Program-made: the position numbers and the translations under genes
NCBI GenBank assembly: GCA_946885735.1
Contig: CAMPGW010000067.1
Span: 1 to 16,446, forward strand
DNA length: 16,446 nt
Origin: an uncultured Gammaproteobacteria bacterium
GTDB taxonomy: Bacteria; Pseudomonadota; Gammaproteobacteria; Xanthomonadales; Xanthomonadaceae
Direction of reading: 5' to 3'
Notes under the pieces: model-generated
Seen by the model: only the letters and a program-made list of their open reading frames with translations
What the model was told of the DNA's origin: nothing
The model's database searches: none
Shown: positions 14,712 to 16,446 of the stretch, piece after piece
How positions within the stretch are numbered: position 1 is the stretch's first letter
Layout: the number at the start of each line of letters is the position of its first letter

Positions 14712-16446
14712 TTACATCGCCCGGATCAGAGCTAAATATCTTGACTCAGAGCGAATGGCGTCGAGATCGCTGTCATGCTCCAACCACGCCTTGTCGCCCC
14801 AGCCCTGGGCGACAGCCCGCTCCAGCGCATCCAGGCACTCCTTGTTCCGCCCCAGGATGCCGTAGGCGCAAGCCACGTTGTAAAGCACCATCGGATCCTC
14901 CGGATCCACGGCCATCGCCCGCGCCGCGTAATACGCTGACCGCTCCTCGTCCCCGATATTCGCCATCGCACTCGCGCCCATGATGCAGGCGCGCGCGTCG
15001 TCCGGATGGCGCTCCAGGTGCTCCTCGATCAGCTTGGCCTGGCGGCGGTAGTAGGTCAGGGCGTCCTTGTGCCGGCCCATGGATTTCAGCGCCAGGCCGA
15101 CGAAGGCCAGCACCTGGTAGTCCTCCGGGCGCAGCAGGTAGGCGCGCTCACCCAGGCGTACCGCGTCCTCGTACTTGCCTTGCGACAGCTGGGTCTGGGC
15201 GTACTGATACGGCGCGTCGAACAGGTTCGGGTCCAGGCGCATGGCCTCCTCGAACTCACGCGCCGCCTCGTCCCAGCGCTTGCTCAGCGAGGCGGCCACG
15301 CCGCAGGCCACGTGCGACTCGGCCAGGTCCGGTTCCAGCTCCAGGGCGCGGGCGCTGGCGGCGTCGGCCTGGCGCAGGTTGTAGTCGCGCGAGTCGAAGA
15401 AGCTGTACAGGATGGAATAGCAGTTGGCGATGCCGGCATGCGCCCGGGCAAAGGTCGGGTCGATCTCGATGGCCTTGTTGAACATCTGCCGCGCGTACTC
15501 GATGCTCTTGCGGCGCAGCTGGTGCGTGTGCTGCATGCCGCGCAGGTAGTAGTCGTAGGCCTCGATGTTGACGGCGCGCTGCTTCTCGATCTGCTTCTTC
15601 TCGCCCTCGCTCAGTATCACCCGCAGCGCCTTGACGATGGCCTGCGAGATGTCGTCCTGGATGGCGAACACGTCCTCCATCTCGCGGTCGTAGCGCTCCG
15701 ACCACAGGTGGTAGCCATCGGCCACGTTGACCAGCTGCGCGGTGATGCGCAGCTTGTTGCCCATCTTGCGCACGCTGCCTTCCAGCACGGTGGACACCTT
15801 GAGCTTGCGGCCGATCTCGGCGATGTCCTCGTTCTTGCCCTTCAGCGAGAACGACGAGGTGCGCGAGGCCACCCGCAGCGCCTGGATCTTGGACAGGGCG
15901 TTGATGATCTCCTCGGCCATGCCGTCGGTGAAGTACTCGTTGTCCGGGTCGTTGCTCATGTTGGCGAAGGGCAGCACCGCCACTGACTTGGCGGCCGACA
16001 CCGGCGCCGGCGTCGGCAACACCATGGTGTCGCTGGGCGTGCTCAAGCCGGCCGTGCCGAGCGCCTGGCCAAACTGGCCGGTGGTGGGGAAGCGCGCGTC
16101 CGGGTCCACCGCCATCGCCCGCGTCACCGCGCGATCCACGTACTCGGGCACCGCCTCGCGCACGCTGCGCAGCGGCCGCGCGGTCTCGGTGAAGCGCCGC
16201 GACATCACCGCCTGCGCGGTAGCGCCGGTGAAGGGCCGCTCGCCGGCCAGCATCTCGTACACCATGCAGGCCAGCGAGTACTGGTCGCTGCGCCCGTCCA
16301 GCCGGTCATCGCCGGAGGCCTGCTCGGGCGAGACGTAGGCCGGCGTGCCGACCATCATGCCGGTCTGGGTGAGGGTGGCCGCGCCGATGCCGCTGACGGC
16401 CTTGGCGATGCCGAAGTCCATCACCATCGCCTCGCCCTCGTACAGC
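14712..16446 (-). CDS. Ser/Thr protein kinase fused to TolB-like and TPR domains, 5' end outside window
   Basis: At least 577 residues are visible. Numbered from the internal Met at 16427, the protein shows the kinase activation segment and C-lobe: DFG (4-6), [10 protein letters not shown] (27-36), the D-x-W/Y-S-L motif as [20 protein letters not shown] (47-66). The N-lobe and HRD loop lie beyond position 16446. Residues about 147-270 form a TolB-like domain ([39 protein letters not shown]), and 285-571 form a run of TPR-type helices ([40 protein letters not shown]). No membrane segment joins the kinase to the TolB part, so the visible protein looks cytoplasmic. Such kinases probably act in regulatory signalling with TPRs as partner-binding parts; the substrate is unknown. 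It converges with the RHS cluster and its GC is as high as the housekeeping block. Confidence 0.92.
   Translation of the reverse strand, partial: LYEGEAMVMDFGIAKAVSGIGAATLTQTGMMVGTPAYVSPEQASGDDRLDGRSDQYSLACMVYEMLAGERPFTGATAQAVMSRRFTETARPLRSVREAVPEYVDRAVTRAMAVDPDARFPTTGQFGQALGTAGLSTPSDTMVLPTPAPVSAAKSVAVLPFANMSNDPDNEYFTDGMAEEIINALSKIQALRVASRTSSFSLKGKNEDIAEIGRKLKVSTVLEGSVRKMGNKLRITAQLVNVADGYHLWSERYDREMEDVFAIQDDISQAIVKALRVILSEGEKKQIEKQRAVNIEAYDYYLRGMQHTHQLRRKSIEYARQMFNKAIEIDPTFARAHAGIANCYSILYSFFDSRDYNLRQADAASARALELEPDLAESHVACGVAASLSKRWDEAAREFEEAMRLDPNLFDAPYQYAQTQLSQGKYEDAVRLGERAYLLRPEDYQVLAFVGLALKSMGRHKDALTYYRRQAKLIEEHLERHPDDARACIMGASAMANIGDEERSAYYAARAMAVDPEDPMVLYNVACAYGILGRNKECLDALERAVAQGWGDKAWLEHDSDLDAIRSESRYLALIRAM

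Noticed and set aside
15006..15986. + strand ORF of 326 codons opposite the kinase gene
   Set aside because: It is the antisense of the TPR and TolB-like coding sequence, with the repetitive V/L/Q/H composition typical of such shadows.

Overview
The window reads as chromosomal DNA of a GC-rich gammaproteobacterium, most likely a member of the Xanthomonadales (Lysobacterales: Lysobacter, Luteimonas, Xanthomonas relatives). This rests on the gene order thrS-infC-rpmI-rplT-pheS-pheT-ihfA-merR-tRNA-Pro, on protein sequences closest in memory to that order, and on a style of Sec-exported RHS/YD-repeat proteins and kinase-TPR proteins that I associate with it. The taxonomic call is inference; no search was run.

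Region 1 (1-7823) is a conserved housekeeping block on the + strand. The 3' part of tRNA-Val(GAC) and a terminator are followed by threonyl-tRNA synthetase, IF-3 with a non-canonical AUC start, ribosomal proteins L35 and L20, both subunits of phenylalanyl-tRNA synthetase, IHF alpha, a small MerR-type regulator and a complete tRNA-Pro(GGG) with its own terminator. The block carries regulatory-looking structure outside the protein code: a UUCG hairpin plus a tiny ORF before rpmI, a strong terminator between rplT and pheS, and a dense palindrome cluster with rare codons inside the 3' end of pheT, upstream of ihfA.

Region 2 (7824-14711) is accessory. Directly after tRNA-Pro come three consecutive + strand genes that together look like one RHS/YD-repeat polymorphic toxin cut into three polypeptides. 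Each has its own N-terminal signal peptide. Gene 1 (7994-9829) is the N-terminal part. Gene 2 (9826-10917) overlaps it by GTGA and is the middle part. Gene 3 (11105-13960) lies behind a terminator-like hairpin and adds two Ig-like domains before the RHS sequence resumes, then ends in an HNH-nuclease-like toxin tip. A DUF4265-like protein starts 9 bases later and is the likely immunity gene. GC drops sharply across the toxin tip, the immunity gene and the 300 bases after it, the usual sign of an exchanged toxin module. The three-way split with three export signals is the most unusual feature of the window.

Region 3 (14712-16446) is on the - strand: the C-terminal part of a soluble Ser/Thr protein kinase fused to a TolB-like domain and TPR repeats. 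Its N-terminal kinase lobe lies beyond the right edge.
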